Part shown: positions 21,301 to 27,762 of the stretch, one piece after another
How positions within the stretch are numbered: position 1 is the stretch's first letter
How the letters are laid out: each line of letters starts with the position of its first letter
DNA from: Gardnerella greenwoodii 00703Dmash
Lineage (GTDB): Bacteria > Actinomycetota > Actinomycetes > Actinomycetales > Bifidobacteriaceae
Reading direction: 5' to 3'
Assembly (NCBI RefSeq): GCF_000263635.1
Contig: NZ_ADEV01000003.1
Coordinates: forward strand, 62,001 to 126,000
DNA: 64,000 nt
Translations under genes and position numbers: made by a program
The notes under the pieces: generated by a model
What the model was told of the DNA's origin: nothing
The model's input: the letters and a program-made list of their open reading frames with translations, nothing else
The model's database searches: none

Positions 21301-21865
21301 CCTGCTTTTTGGTAACTCCTTTAAGCGAGAGCATTGGAGTGCGCTCACCGTCGCCGGTAATTTCAAGCATGCGAGATTCGCGGTCTCCTGCAGCACCAAT
21401 TAAGTATGCGATTGCAAGAAGTTCTTCGATTTGCGCGCGAGCTTTTTGCCAAGATTTTGCTTTTAGACGCGCTTTTACCATTTCTGCTGCGATTACGCCT
21501 TGAGAATGGCCCAAAACTGCGCAAGGCTTGTTTACTTCAAAGTTGTATCCAAGATTTGTTAAGTCGCGCACAGCACCCAGTTGCGCTAAGCTAATTCCCG
21601 GCACGCTAAGAATAGCGTTTGCAGCGTTAATATGCTTATTTTCAAGCGCGTCGAAAACATTTATGTCTCCGCCGGCGTTTGCTAAAAGTTCAGCGTAAAT
21701 TGGTGCAAGCAAAGCTTTTGCGCCAGCCTCATACTCGTGAAGCTCGGCGTTTAGCTCCTCGTCTTTGCCGAGTTCTTTAAGAGAATCAACCCAAGGAGTT
21801 GATTGGCCCGCAAAAGTTAAAGCGTGTGGATTATTAGCGAGTTGGTCGAAAAAGTAGGTGTTCAT
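12320..21865 (-). CDS. fas: Type I fatty acid synthase, multidomain
   Basis: A 3,181-residue bacterial FAS-I makes long-chain acyl-CoA from acetyl- and malonyl-CoA in the cytoplasm. Domains in order are acetyltransferase (GHSQGVIAAE, Ser about 121); FMN enoyl reductase (ILAGMTPTTVEPEI about 400, GGAAGGHHSWE); dehydratase hot-dog (FNPIHTSARGAAISG about 1275); malonyl/palmitoyl transferase (GHSLGEYNALSS about 1480); an Ala/Pro-rich linker (about 1790-1830); ACP (NGVSSRRNQLLMD about 1870, probable phosphopantetheine Ser); ketoreductase (GEVAVVTGVAPNSIA about 2200); and ketosynthase (SACATAAVSLEE about 2820, SKHDTSTNANDP about 2975, TLTGHAKGGA about 3012). No PPT domain is fused, in keeping with the separate acpS. 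The ATG is preceded by AGAAGGAAA. It lies 97 bp downstream of accD. Confidence 0.97.
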   Translation of the reverse strand: MNTYFFDQLANNPHALTFAGQSTPWVDSLKELGKDEELNAELHEYEAGAKALLAPIYAELLANAGGDINVFDALENKHINAANAILSVPGISLAQLGAVRDLTNLGYNFEVNKPCAVLGHSQGVIAAEMVKARLKAKSWQKARAQIEELLAIAYLIGAAGDRESRMLEITGDGERTPMLSLKGVTKKQAEALISRAERTRGEISIAVKNAYNHVVIAGYPEDMESVANEAQKETKRSQKLREMKVRGGAVFAPVAEYLDVTVPFHSSMLQPAVEQVVEWASEAGLNTTVARELADAVLVTPVDWAAQIGEVLARNDARSLWILDMGPSEVLGKLTGVLVQGTGAGVVEAATMRSRAELSTSDSDSEPQRTGCWADFAPRVINTPSGRKVLTKFSKLTGKAPVILAGMTPTTVEPEIVAAAANAGYWAELAGGGQVTAEVFDRHMKSLENQLREGATIEFNAMFMDRYLWNLQFGSKRIVPKKRQSGAPIDGVVISAGIPELDEAKELVASLQKDGFPYVTFKPGTVEQIRQVVRIAKAVAPATIIVQVEGGAAGGHHSWESLDDLLMTTYAQVRECNNLVLVAGGGIGTPERAADYISGEWANEYGLPNMPVDAVMIGTAAMTAKEAHTSPEVKRMLVETPGIVMPKASSVEGFDDDPFAPMGERWVPSGKVVGGVTSGLSHLHADIYELENASARCGRLLVHMMKHPEELETRRDEVIAALNSTAKPYFGDVENMTYAQFAQRFLDLAYPWVDPTYADRYLHLLQRIEARLVSQDSGEFTSILPSRAQVSEKPQAALDALLQALPQAREMNVVPMDAAWFPTLVREYPKPMPFVPVIDNDLLRWWGQDQLWQSEDSRYSADAVRVIPGPISVAGITTMDEPIADILGRFEAAMLNRAEGANKRAENRAENSANQTAFSQIAAAANVEAYVRACPNISWVGHVTANPAYGSAFGDENYVITVTSTNNDVISLDLDIKLDTFWDNQENQEAQNVAKNAANSSKRKHAVRDIVIPLTVDASRAGSIPVVDRERLPKHVYEMLAATAGIGNTAITGDVLDAMPKVDQSGAQAKLPEDLIKEGYAESPFGLVRSAYTFSRNLGIDHESATASRLPDGLLASHIVPDALVGPAWPTIYSALGSVMVDGYPIIEGLLNAVHLDHLVELDVDAEDLRKYVDKRINLLGWAEAYKESASGRVVTIHVVHTAADGTRLAHETERFAIRGRSFSNALPEPAAEYGDAEGLHGYEIEDTPRRALRRVVVRAPHNMTAFARTSGDFNPIHTSARGAAISGLSAPLVHGMWLSATAQHVAQAVDAKGARYELIGWSYNMYGMVQLDDEVEITVERVGKVRRGGLALEVTCRVDGQIVSKASALTRAPRAAFVYPGQGIQKQGMSLDERAKSPAVRETWERADKLTREKLGFSILAVVRDNPKELTAHGVTYRHPEGLLNLTQFTQVALATVAFAQTARLREAGCDIWPAYFAGHSLGEYNALSSFAQIIPLETVLELVFHRGSTMHHLIERDEKGRSNYRMGALRPNQFGVGDEGVNAYVEGISKATGEFLQIVNYNLAGQQYAIAGTIKGLKALQADASKRAKEYGGKPPFMLVPGIDVPFHSRILRKGVPEFRDKLDSLLPKHIDYSVLVDRYIPNLVACPFELTREFAQKILDVVPSERIEAALEDEATWKSYADDEQKLGRLLLTELLSWQFASPVRWIETQALMFADRARGGLGVEEYVEVGLGNAPTLANLGAKTLALPEFSGEKVTVYNVGRDEGRVYMTDTDSLVPEVFDEEDSTTEAAPAATSAPASPAASAANAASAAPVSAAPAANAAASGPVADLPFKASDAISMLIAYSAKIRLDQIGDADTTDTLTNGVSSRRNQLLMDISSELGVASVDGAAEAPMSALRKLVDSVAPRYKAFGAVLSDIVRERLRALFGAAGVKPAQIDKRISEVWQLGEGWRAHVLAALVLQTREGASVRGENLAQLSTDPAKNTAAADALIDAAIQQVAQAHGVSVSQPGAAGSAGGAVVDSAALDAFAQQVVGADGVLAATAKFVLAKLGVEAPQAETESDENAAVVAAVEAELGSDWPKQVEPRFDERKAILFDDRWASAREDVARLYYEHAVKNEDAQADKVSAIASRFGSFLSAGEAVASEAEWFAGLAKSRGLENLSTILAGIARDARTKLSHNYDSDAAYATRFAGEVAVVTGVAPNSIAARVVTGLLAGGATVVATSHSFKPSVKSWAKKAYRGYASMGAKLWLVPANLSSYRDVDALVKWVGTVSKKVSGATTTILKPAYEPSMFFPFAAPPVHGTLADSGSLFESQSRLMLWGVERAIAGFAQIGADTDVQHRMHVVLPGSPNRGMFGGDGAYGEVKSAFDAIVSRAHAESVWSDRVTFAHPKIGWVRGTGLMGGNDPLVAVVERHGLTTYSTQEMADRLLDLCTREAREQAAIEPLDVDLTGGLGKEPLDLNALRAEALEDQKRAEAAEEAAESAEETAESSAKSTAKSTNKALPTPYVPTQPQVNLSDWKSVTARPEDEIVIVSVGELGPWGSGRTRFEAELGIKEDGSVDLSADAVLELAWNMGLLTWQDSPKPGWYDAEGTLVPEEDIAEKYRDEVVARSGIRPFETGMGGDYKDGANEEEAEIFLDHDVSFSVPTETIAREYVALDEAHTAIARDAESGEWTVTRKAGSMIRVPRRAAMTRTVGGQFPKGFDPLKWGIPASMVGSVDTIALWNIVTTVDAYISAGFTPSEILQSVHPSLVASTQGTGFGGMSSMRKLYLDRFLNHEIPTDVLQEALPNVVAAHVMQTYIGGYGNMVQPVSACATAAVSLEEGVDKIALGKADFVVTGAIDDIGVESVVGFGNMNATANSEEMYAKGINPRFFSRANDRRRGGFLEAQGGGTILVTRGDIALKLGLPVAGVVGFIHSYADGIHTSIPAPGLGALAAGMGGAKSKLVRDLAALGVTPDDITVVSKHDTSTNANDPNESELHNTLAHAIGRTDGNPLFVISQKTLTGHAKGGACIFQINGLTQLFRTGVIPANVSLDCVDPKLSRDDHMVWLREPMRIGAGTVKAALATSLGFGHVSGFVALVHPGAFEAAVAASAGAEALEEWRKRANARLAAGQRRIEEGMMGHAPLFEPVENRHLLKDGTRLPDGTRYDGHEAEKAMLLNPEARLNANGYYC

Positions 21866-21889
21866 AATATTTCCTTCTCGTCGATTTGA

Positions 21890-21926
21890 ATAAGTTTTAT
21901 AAATTTTTATAAGTTTTATAAGTTTT
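21890..21926. repeat. AT-rich direct repeats upstream of fas
   Basis: ATAAGTTTTATAA occurs at 21890-21902 and 21909-21921, with a partial copy ATAAGTTTT at 21918-21926. They lie in the 97-bp gap between accD and fas and could be regulator sites or simple AT-rich sequence. Confidence 0.35.
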
Positions 21927-21962
21927 GCGATTTCTGTAATTTATGCAGATTTCTTTAGATTT

Positions 21963-23609
21963 CTACATTGGCTGATTTCCGTGATGCTTGCCAGTTCTGG
22001 AAACCCGCTTTTTACTTCGCAAAAGCTTCAGCGAGCCGGCAATCATATCGCGAGTCTGCTCCGGATCGATCATTGCATCAATCTGACCAGTTTCCAGCGA
22101 AAGATTTGCGTTCACAGTAGTCGCTTCGTATTCGTCAACCAGCTGCTTTCTAAGAGCCGCAACATCCTGTCCGCGCTCTTTAGCTTTTTGCAAATCCTTG
22201 CGGTGAATAATATTCACAGCACCTTGCGCACCCAAAACTGCAATCTGGCTGGTTGGCCACGCGTAATTCACGTCCGCACCCATCGACTTCGAGCCCATAA
22301 CAATGTAAGCTCCACCGAAAGCCTTGCGCAAAATCACCGTAACCAGTGGCACTTGCGCATTCGCATAAGCGTAAATCACCTTTGCGCCTCGGCGAATAAT
22401 TCCGGCATGCTCCTGATCCGAACCAGGCTTGTAACCAGGGGTGTCAACCAAAGTCACAACCGGCAAATTAAACGCATCGCACAATCGCACAAATCGCGCA
22501 ACTTTTTCGGAAGAATTTACGTCCAAAATACCAGCGTTCACCTTCGGCTGATTTGCCACAATTCCAACCGGATGCCCCTCAATGCAAGCAAAACCAACCA
22601 CTGCAGAAGCAGCGTACAATTCTTGCACTTGCACAAACTCGCCGTAGTCAACAATTCGGCGAATCACGTCGAGCACATCGTAAGGCTGACGATCGTTATC
22701 TGGCACAATACTTGCCAACTCTCGCGCAGTTTCGCGGTCCGCACGCGTTGCAGCGTAGGCAAAAGTTGGAGGATCAACCTCACAGCTAGATGGCAAATAA
22801 GCCAAAACTGTGCGCGCGTAGTCAATTGCGTCCGCTTCATCTTCACCCAAATAGTGAGCAACGCCGGAAGTTGCGTTATGCACAAGGCCGCCGCCCAAAT
22901 CGTCCATGCTAATAGCCTCGCCGGTTGCAGCTTTAACAACATCCGGGCCAGTTACGAACATGTTTGAGTGCTCGCGAGTCATAATAATCAAATCCGTCAA
23001 CGCAGGGCAATACACAGCACCGCCAGCGCAAGGTCCAAGAATAATGGAGATTTGTGGAATTAAGCCGCTCGCTTCGCAAGTTTTTTTGAAGATGCGACCG
23101 TATTGCATAAGCGCGCTAACGCCTTCCTGAATGCGAGCGCCGCCGGAATCAATTACGGCAACAACTGGCACGCGAAGTTCAACAGCCATGTCTAAAAGAT
23201 GGCAGATTTTCTCGCCTTCCGCTTTGCCAAGAGTTCCGCCGCGCACAGAAAAGTCTTGTGCGTAAACGGCAACTTTTCTGCCATAAACTTCGCCAAAACC
23301 GGTGATTACAGCGCATCCGGCAACATCGTTATTAATGTCACCGCCGTTAAAGCGGCCGATTTCCACGAAGGAACCTGTGTCAAAAAGCAGGTCAAGTCGC
23401 TCGCGAGCAGTGCTTTTGCCTTTTGCGTGCTGACGCTCTAAAGCTTTTTGTTCTGCGTCACGAGCAAGTTGCGCTGCGTGCTGAACGGCAGCCTTGCCGC
23501 GACGAGGCTGCAAGTTTGCTGCGTCAGAATTATTCACACTTTTCTCCGAAATTTCAGAAGTTTCAGCAGTTTTATAAGTTTCAGACTTTTCTTTTGCTAA
23601 AGTGCTCAT
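21963..23609 (-). CDS. accD: Acyl-CoA carboxylase beta (carboxyltransferase) subunit
   Basis: A 548-residue carboxyltransferase of the AccD/PccB type that transfers CO2 from carboxybiotin to acetyl- or propionyl-CoA, giving malonyl-CoA for the adjacent synthase. After a polar 50-residue N-terminus it has the two crotonase-fold halves. The family segments are STARERLDLLFDTGSFVEIG, IDSGGARIQEGV, ILGPCAGGAVYCPAL, FVTGPDVVKAATGE, LVDTPGYKPGSDQEHAGIIR and AFGGAYIVMGSKSMGAD. It overlaps the accA stop by four bases (ATGA), indicating coupled translation, and fas follows. Substrate preference between acetyl- and propionyl-CoA cannot be settled by eye. Confidence 0.93.
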   Translation of the reverse strand: MSTLAKEKSETYKTAETSEISEKSVNNSDAANLQPRRGKAAVQHAAQLARDAEQKALERQHAKGKSTARERLDLLFDTGSFVEIGRFNGGDINNDVAGCAVITGFGEVYGRKVAVYAQDFSVRGGTLGKAEGEKICHLLDMAVELRVPVVAVIDSGGARIQEGVSALMQYGRIFKKTCEASGLIPQISIILGPCAGGAVYCPALTDLIIMTREHSNMFVTGPDVVKAATGEAISMDDLGGGLVHNATSGVAHYLGEDEADAIDYARTVLAYLPSSCEVDPPTFAYAATRADRETARELASIVPDNDRQPYDVLDVIRRIVDYGEFVQVQELYAASAVVGFACIEGHPVGIVANQPKVNAGILDVNSSEKVARFVRLCDAFNLPVVTLVDTPGYKPGSDQEHAGIIRRGAKVIYAYANAQVPLVTVILRKAFGGAYIVMGSKSMGADVNYAWPTSQIAVLGAQGAVNIIHRKDLQKAKERGQDVAALRKQLVDEYEATTVNANLSLETGQIDAMIDPEQTRDMIAGSLKLLRSKKRVSRTGKHHGNQPM

Positions 23610-25546
23610 TTCTGCTCTCCTTGCGGCTTTTCAGCGCTTTTTTCGGAAGATTTTTCGTAGGATTTATCTGCACTTTTTTCTGCGCTTTTATCTGCGCTCT
23701 TATCTGCGCTTTTATCTCCAGCAAGATCAATCGTCACAAGCTTTGCGCCAGATTCAACGCCGTCACCAGGCCCAACAAAAATGCCAGTAACCGTTCCCGC
23801 AGCCGGAGCGTAAACGTAATTTTCCATCTTCATAGACTCAAGCACCACAAGCAAATCACCCTTAGCAACCTGCTGGCCTTCAGCAACATTCACGCGCGTA
23901 ATAACAGCTTGCATAGGGGCTGCAATTACGCCTGGAATCTGCTTTTGTTCTTCAGATTTGTGAGTGCTACCGCGCAAAGAACGTCCGCGCAAAGGCTGTG
24001 AAGCCCTAGAAACGCTACGAACTCTAGCCGAACCGGTCAAATTATCAACAATATCTTGCGGAATCGTAAGCTTTACGCGCTTATTATCAACCTCAATAAT
24101 GAAGGATTCCATTGCAGGCTGCTTATTTTCGGATTCATCCGCAGACTTTCCAGAAACAAGCGAAGCCGGCTGCCCACCCAAAGAAGCTGCAGGAACACGG
24201 TTCAAATACTTGCGTTCCATCCACTTAGTAGACACGTCAAAACTGTGATTTTCCGCCGTAAACTCAGGGTCGTTAAAAATCTGCTCAAAAAGTTTCGCCG
24301 GAGTTGGCACGCCCTCAATACAAAGTTCCTTCAAAGCGCGACGCACGCGAGCAACAGCAGTTTCGCGACTTTGCGCAGTAATAATAAGCTTGCCCATCAT
24401 GGAATCGAATTTTGGAGAAATATTGTCTCCAACTTCAACACCAAAGTCGACTCGAATACCAGGGCCGGAAGGCCACTTTATTTTCGTTAAAGTGCCGGAA
24501 CTTGGAGTCAAATTCGTAGCGGGATCTTCCGAAGTAATGCGAAGCTCGAAGCTGTGTCCGCGAGGCTCTGGATCTTTAGTCAACTCGCCGCCGTCAGCAA
24601 TATTGAGCTGCTCTCGCACCAAATCAAGTCCGCTAACTTCCTCACTAACCGTGTGCTCAACTTGCAATCGCGGATTAACTTCCAAGAAGTAGACTTTATG
24701 CTGAGAAGTCACCATATATTCGCACGTGCCAAGACCAACGTAGTCAACAGCTTCAAATAGGTTACGAGAATATCTGTAAAGCTGATCTTTTTCATCGTCA
24801 GTCAAGAACGGTGCCGGAGCTTCCTCAACCAGCTTCTGGTTTCGGCGCTGCACCGAGCAATCGCGCGTGGAATATACGGTGAAATTTCCGTGAGCGTCGC
24901 GGCCGCACTGCGTTTCAACGTGGCGAGCTTTGTCAATAAAACGCTCAATAAAATATTCGTCTAAGTCGCCGCCCTGCAAAGCGTCGTGATTCATGTAAAA
25001 GCCGCGCAACTCGTCGTCGTTACGAACAACTGTAATGCCGCGTCCGCCGCCGCCATCCGTGCGCTTCATCATCACTGGATAGCCGTGAGTTTGCGCAAAA
25101 GTTAAAAGTTCTCGAATATCTTTTACAGGCTCCGAAATTCCTGGAACTGGCGGCACTTTCGCGCGAACTGCCACGCGACGAGCCGTAATCTTATCTCCCA
25201 AATCAATAAGCGCTTCCGGGCGCGGACCAATCCAAATAACCCCAGCATCGTTGACTTTCTTAGCAAAAGACGCAACTTCCGAAAGGAAACCATAGCCAGG
25301 GTGCACAGCATCCGTGCCGCTTCTTTTAATAATGTCAAGAATTGCATCTTCGTTTAAATAAGTGTCGCGATACGTGTCTCCGGAAAGTGCGTACGCTTCG
25401 TCTGCCATTTCTACAAACTGCGCGTTTCGATCAGTAGGCGCATAAATTGCAACGGTAGAAATGCCCATTTCGTGAGCCGTGCGAATAACTCGCAAGGCGA
25501 TTTCACCGCGGTTTGCGATGAGGATTTTTTTGATATTCGTAACCAT
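23606..25546 (-). CDS. accA: Acyl-CoA carboxylase alpha subunit: biotin carboxylase plus biotin carrier
   Basis: A 646-residue protein that carboxylates its own biotin using ATP and bicarbonate. The biotin carboxylase domain covers about 1-450 (KILIANRGEIALRVIR, MMKRTDGGGGRGI, FLEVNPRLQVEHTVSE). The biotinyl domain lies at about 535-605, with the attachment lysine in VLESMKMENY near residue 572. An unusual hydrophilic tail then repeats K-S-A-D-K and K-S-A-E-K units to the C-terminus. That tail is not part of the biotinyl fold and its tandem codons could vary in number. The neighbours accD, fas, bioY and birA fit its function. The start is the ATG at 25546. Confidence 0.93.
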   Translation of the reverse strand: MVTNIKKILIANRGEIALRVIRTAHEMGISTVAIYAPTDRNAQFVEMADEAYALSGDTYRDTYLNEDAILDIIKRSGTDAVHPGYGFLSEVASFAKKVNDAGVIWIGPRPEALIDLGDKITARRVAVRAKVPPVPGISEPVKDIRELLTFAQTHGYPVMMKRTDGGGGRGITVVRNDDELRGFYMNHDALQGGDLDEYFIERFIDKARHVETQCGRDAHGNFTVYSTRDCSVQRRNQKLVEEAPAPFLTDDEKDQLYRYSRNLFEAVDYVGLGTCEYMVTSQHKVYFLEVNPRLQVEHTVSEEVSGLDLVREQLNIADGGELTKDPEPRGHSFELRITSEDPATNLTPSSGTLTKIKWPSGPGIRVDFGVEVGDNISPKFDSMMGKLIITAQSRETAVARVRRALKELCIEGVPTPAKLFEQIFNDPEFTAENHSFDVSTKWMERKYLNRVPAASLGGQPASLVSGKSADESENKQPAMESFIIEVDNKRVKLTIPQDIVDNLTGSARVRSVSRASQPLRGRSLRGSTHKSEEQKQIPGVIAAPMQAVITRVNVAEGQQVAKGDLLVVLESMKMENYVYAPAAGTVTGIFVGPGDGVESGAKLVTIDLAGDKSADKSADKSAEKSADKSYEKSSEKSAEKPQGEQK

Positions 25547-25697
25547 ACGTTACAAGATATTAGAAAAGTCGCGTTTGCGTATGAGCCGACATACACAAAA
25601 GCTAGAGCAAAATTTTGTACACTTCTCCAATGCACATGATTTTTGTGGCACGTAATGTGATTAGCGAAACGGAAAACAGCCGGCAAAGGCTTAAGTC

Positions 25698-25733
25698 TTG
25701 AGTAGCAAATTACTTAAGTTGCAAACTACTCAA
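25698..25733. promoter_or_regulatory. 36-bp dyad upstream of bioY, candidate operator
   Basis: TTGAGTAG (25698-25705) and CTACTCAA (25726-25733) form an 8-bp dyad whose centre coincides with the inner palindrome ACTTAAGT (25712-25719). It ends 32 bp before the bioY ATG and also lies in the accA upstream region, since the two genes diverge. It could be a biotin-responsive site; the binding protein is unknown, because the local BirA has no DNA-binding domain. Confidence 0.45.
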
Positions 25734-25765
25734 AGCATGCCGGCAATAACCAAAAGAAGGTTTTC

Positions 25766-26422
25766 ATGACTAACATGAATCAAAATAATGCAGCAACAAC
25801 TGCAACCGCAACATCTAATGCAACCGTTAGTAAAGTAAAGGCAGCCGCAACCTGGCTTGCTAAGCCGGTTCTTCTAACCGCGCTTTTGGCACTTTCTACT
25901 ATGGCAGGCGCAATTTATTTGCCTATTACTCCTGTGCCAATTACGTTGCAGACTCTTGTTTTGTGCATTATTGGTTTGACTTTGAGCTGGCGCAAGGGCG
26001 TTGCTTCCGTTGTAATGTATTTGGCTTTGGGCGCTGCAGGTTTGCCTGTGTTCGCTGGATTTAAGGGCGGCTGGGCCGTATTCGTAGGTCCTACTGCTGG
26101 CTTCCTCGTTGGCTTTATTTTTGGCGTTGCTGCAACTGCCGCTTTGAAGCGCGTATTCGACGTTGCTCTTGACGCAATGATGCCGGAACGCTCGTTTAAG
26201 AAGACTTTCGCACGCTTCTGCACCTACTCAGTTGCTTCCATAATCGGCACGATTGTGATTTACGCATTCGGCATTTTTGGTCAGAGCTTACTTACCGGCA
26301 TGCCACTTTCTACTGCTGCAGCAACCTTAATTATCTTCATGATTGGAGATTTGATTAAGGCTTTTGTTGCGAGCGCGGCTTGCTCCGGCTTGTACAATGC
26401 ACTTAACAAAAAGCGCGCGTAA
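25766..26422 (+). CDS. bioY: Biotin transporter BioY
   Basis: A 218-residue membrane protein and the biotin-binding S component of an ECF-type transporter. After about 30 polar N-terminal residues it shows six hydrophobic segments. The BioY signatures are YLPITPVPITLQTLVLCIIG, YLALGAAGLPVFAG and GPTAGFLVGFIFG. AGAAGG stands before the ATG. No ATPase or EcfT partner is in this window, so it presumably shares a general module or works alone. It is divergent from accA, whose product needs biotin, and convergent with birA. Confidence 0.93.
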   Translation: MTNMNQNNAATTATATSNATVSKVKAAATWLAKPVLLTALLALSTMAGAIYLPITPVPITLQTLVLCIIGLTLSWRKGVASVVMYLALGAAGLPVFAGFKGGWAVFVGPTAGFLVGFIFGVAATAALKRVFDVALDAMMPERSFKKTFARFCTYSVASIIGTIVIYAFGIFGQSLLTGMPLSTAAATLIIFMIGDLIKAFVASAACSGLYNALNKKRA

Positions 26423-26445
26423 CGAATAAATCTAAATACTCTAAA

Positions 26446-26590
26446 CGGGAACATTTGTCGGAAAATCTCCGGCAAATGTTTCCACAAAACACAAAAACGA
26501 CAACAAACGCCGGGAAAAAACTCCGGCAAATGTGGTCAAATACGTCCAAAACGACAACAAACGCCGGAAAATAATACGGCAAATGTTTCA
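26446..26590. repeat. Array of about three 54-bp GCCGG repeats
   Basis: CGACAACAAACGCCGG begins at 26498 and 26552, 54 bp apart, each followed by about 8-12 A/T-rich bases and CGGCAAATG. A truncated unit precedes them from about 26446. The array stands between the convergent bioY and birA genes. Confidence 0.75.
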
Positions 26591-26627
26591 CTACTACGGT
26601 CTTCAGACACGCGCGCAGTAACTCATC

Positions 26628-26669
26628 TGCGCTAGTGTCTCAAAACAAGCAAAATGAGACACTAGCGCA
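26628..26669. repeat. Perfect 15-bp inverted repeat between bioY and birA
   Basis: TGCGCTAGTGTCTCA (26628-26642) pairs without mismatch with TGAGACACTAGCGCA (26655-26669), with a 12-nt loop. The 14-mer AGACACGCGCGCAG flanks it at about 26605 and 26709. It may end transcription from both sides, though no T-run follows. Confidence 0.6.
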
Positions 26670-26758
26670 GAACGACGACTGCACGAATGTCCGAAAACAA
26701 CCAACCATAGACACGCGCGCAGAAAGCAAGTCATCGCGTCTGCTTTCTTTAAATCTCA

Positions 26759-27646
26759 CTATTCATACGCAACGGCCTGCACATCGCCGCTTTTTACCAC
26801 AATCTCCTCGCCGGAATCTTTGCGAATCGTAAGAGACGCATCTTCCCCAACGCGCACAGCCGTTCCGGTCACCACGCTTCCATCAACCGGATGCACATTC
26901 ACTTTGCGCCCAAGCGTCCAACACACATCGCTTAGCTCTTTAAGCAAACCGGCGCAATTACTTGGATAATCACGCATAAAATCGCATAATCTCGCTCGCA
27001 ATCCAGTGACGATCTTCGCAGCAATCACATCGCGCAATTCCGTAGCTTCCGGCAGCCCGCTCATGTGCATTTGCAGCGAAGTTGCCATCTTAATCGGCAA
27101 TACTTCTTGCGGCACGTGCAAATTCAATCCGATTCCAAAAACTACTCCAACAACATCATCCTTGCTTGGATCAGCCACAATTTCCGTTAAGATTCCGCCT
27201 TCTTTGCAGTCGTGCAAAAATACGTCGTTTGGCCATTTAAGCTTAAGCGCACACGCATCCGCATGAATTGGCGAACTCTTATATTCTCGGAACGTTTCCA
27301 GCAGAGCATCTCGCGCCGAAAGCCCTGCAATTATTGGCAGCCAGCCGTTTCGACCTTCGTCCATAACAATCGTTTTTGGCAGCAAAGTTACAAAAGATAC
27401 TAGGAAACTTTCCCCAGGCCTACTCACCCACGCGCGTCCAAGCCTGCCGCGACCAGCCGTTTGCTCGTCTGCTACAATCGCAAATATTGTTGGTTTTCCA
27501 TCATCTCGAGCGATTATTTCGCCTTTTTGTATGATTTCGCGCGCAATATTTTGCGTAGAATCCGTAATTGCGAAATATTTTACTAAATCTGCTACATTTG
27601 ATGTGCGCGGCATCAATGCCACACTTTGCGAAGAAAAAGTAGTCAT
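26759..27646 (-). CDS. birA: Biotin--[acetyl-CoA-carboxylase] ligase, no HTH domain
   Basis: A 295-residue ligase that adenylates biotin and attaches it to the SMKM lysine of the carboxylase. The catalytic signatures are EQTAGRGRLGRAW (residues about 61-73), KLKWPNDV (about 133) and GIGLNLHV. An SH3-like C-terminal domain ends with LTIRKDSGEEIVVKSGDV. The N-terminus goes straight into the catalytic fold, so this is a class I ligase that cannot repress DNA as E. coli BirA does. Biotin control of bioY must use another factor. Confidence 0.93.
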   Translation of the reverse strand: MTTFSSQSVALMPRTSNVADLVKYFAITDSTQNIAREIIQKGEIIARDDGKPTIFAIVADEQTAGRGRLGRAWVSRPGESFLVSFVTLLPKTIVMDEGRNGWLPIIAGLSARDALLETFREYKSSPIHADACALKLKWPNDVFLHDCKEGGILTEIVADPSKDDVVGVVFGIGLNLHVPQEVLPIKMATSLQMHMSGLPEATELRDVIAAKIVTGLRARLCDFMRDYPSNCAGLLKELSDVCWTLGRKVNVHPVDGSVVTGTAVRVGEDASLTIRKDSGEEIVVKSGDVQAVAYE

Positions 27647-27762
27647 AGGTATAATTTACATCAGATTATATGCTTATGCTTTGGTGCGTCGGAATGTACA
27701 GACAAGCCAGATTTAATAAGCATATGTGCAGTTTTATTAAATTTTTTAAGCAGGTGTTGATT

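Noticed and set aside
21981..22967. A 328-codon plus-strand frame opposite accD
   Set aside because: No family motif, composition of an antisense shadow, and accD on the other strand is certain.
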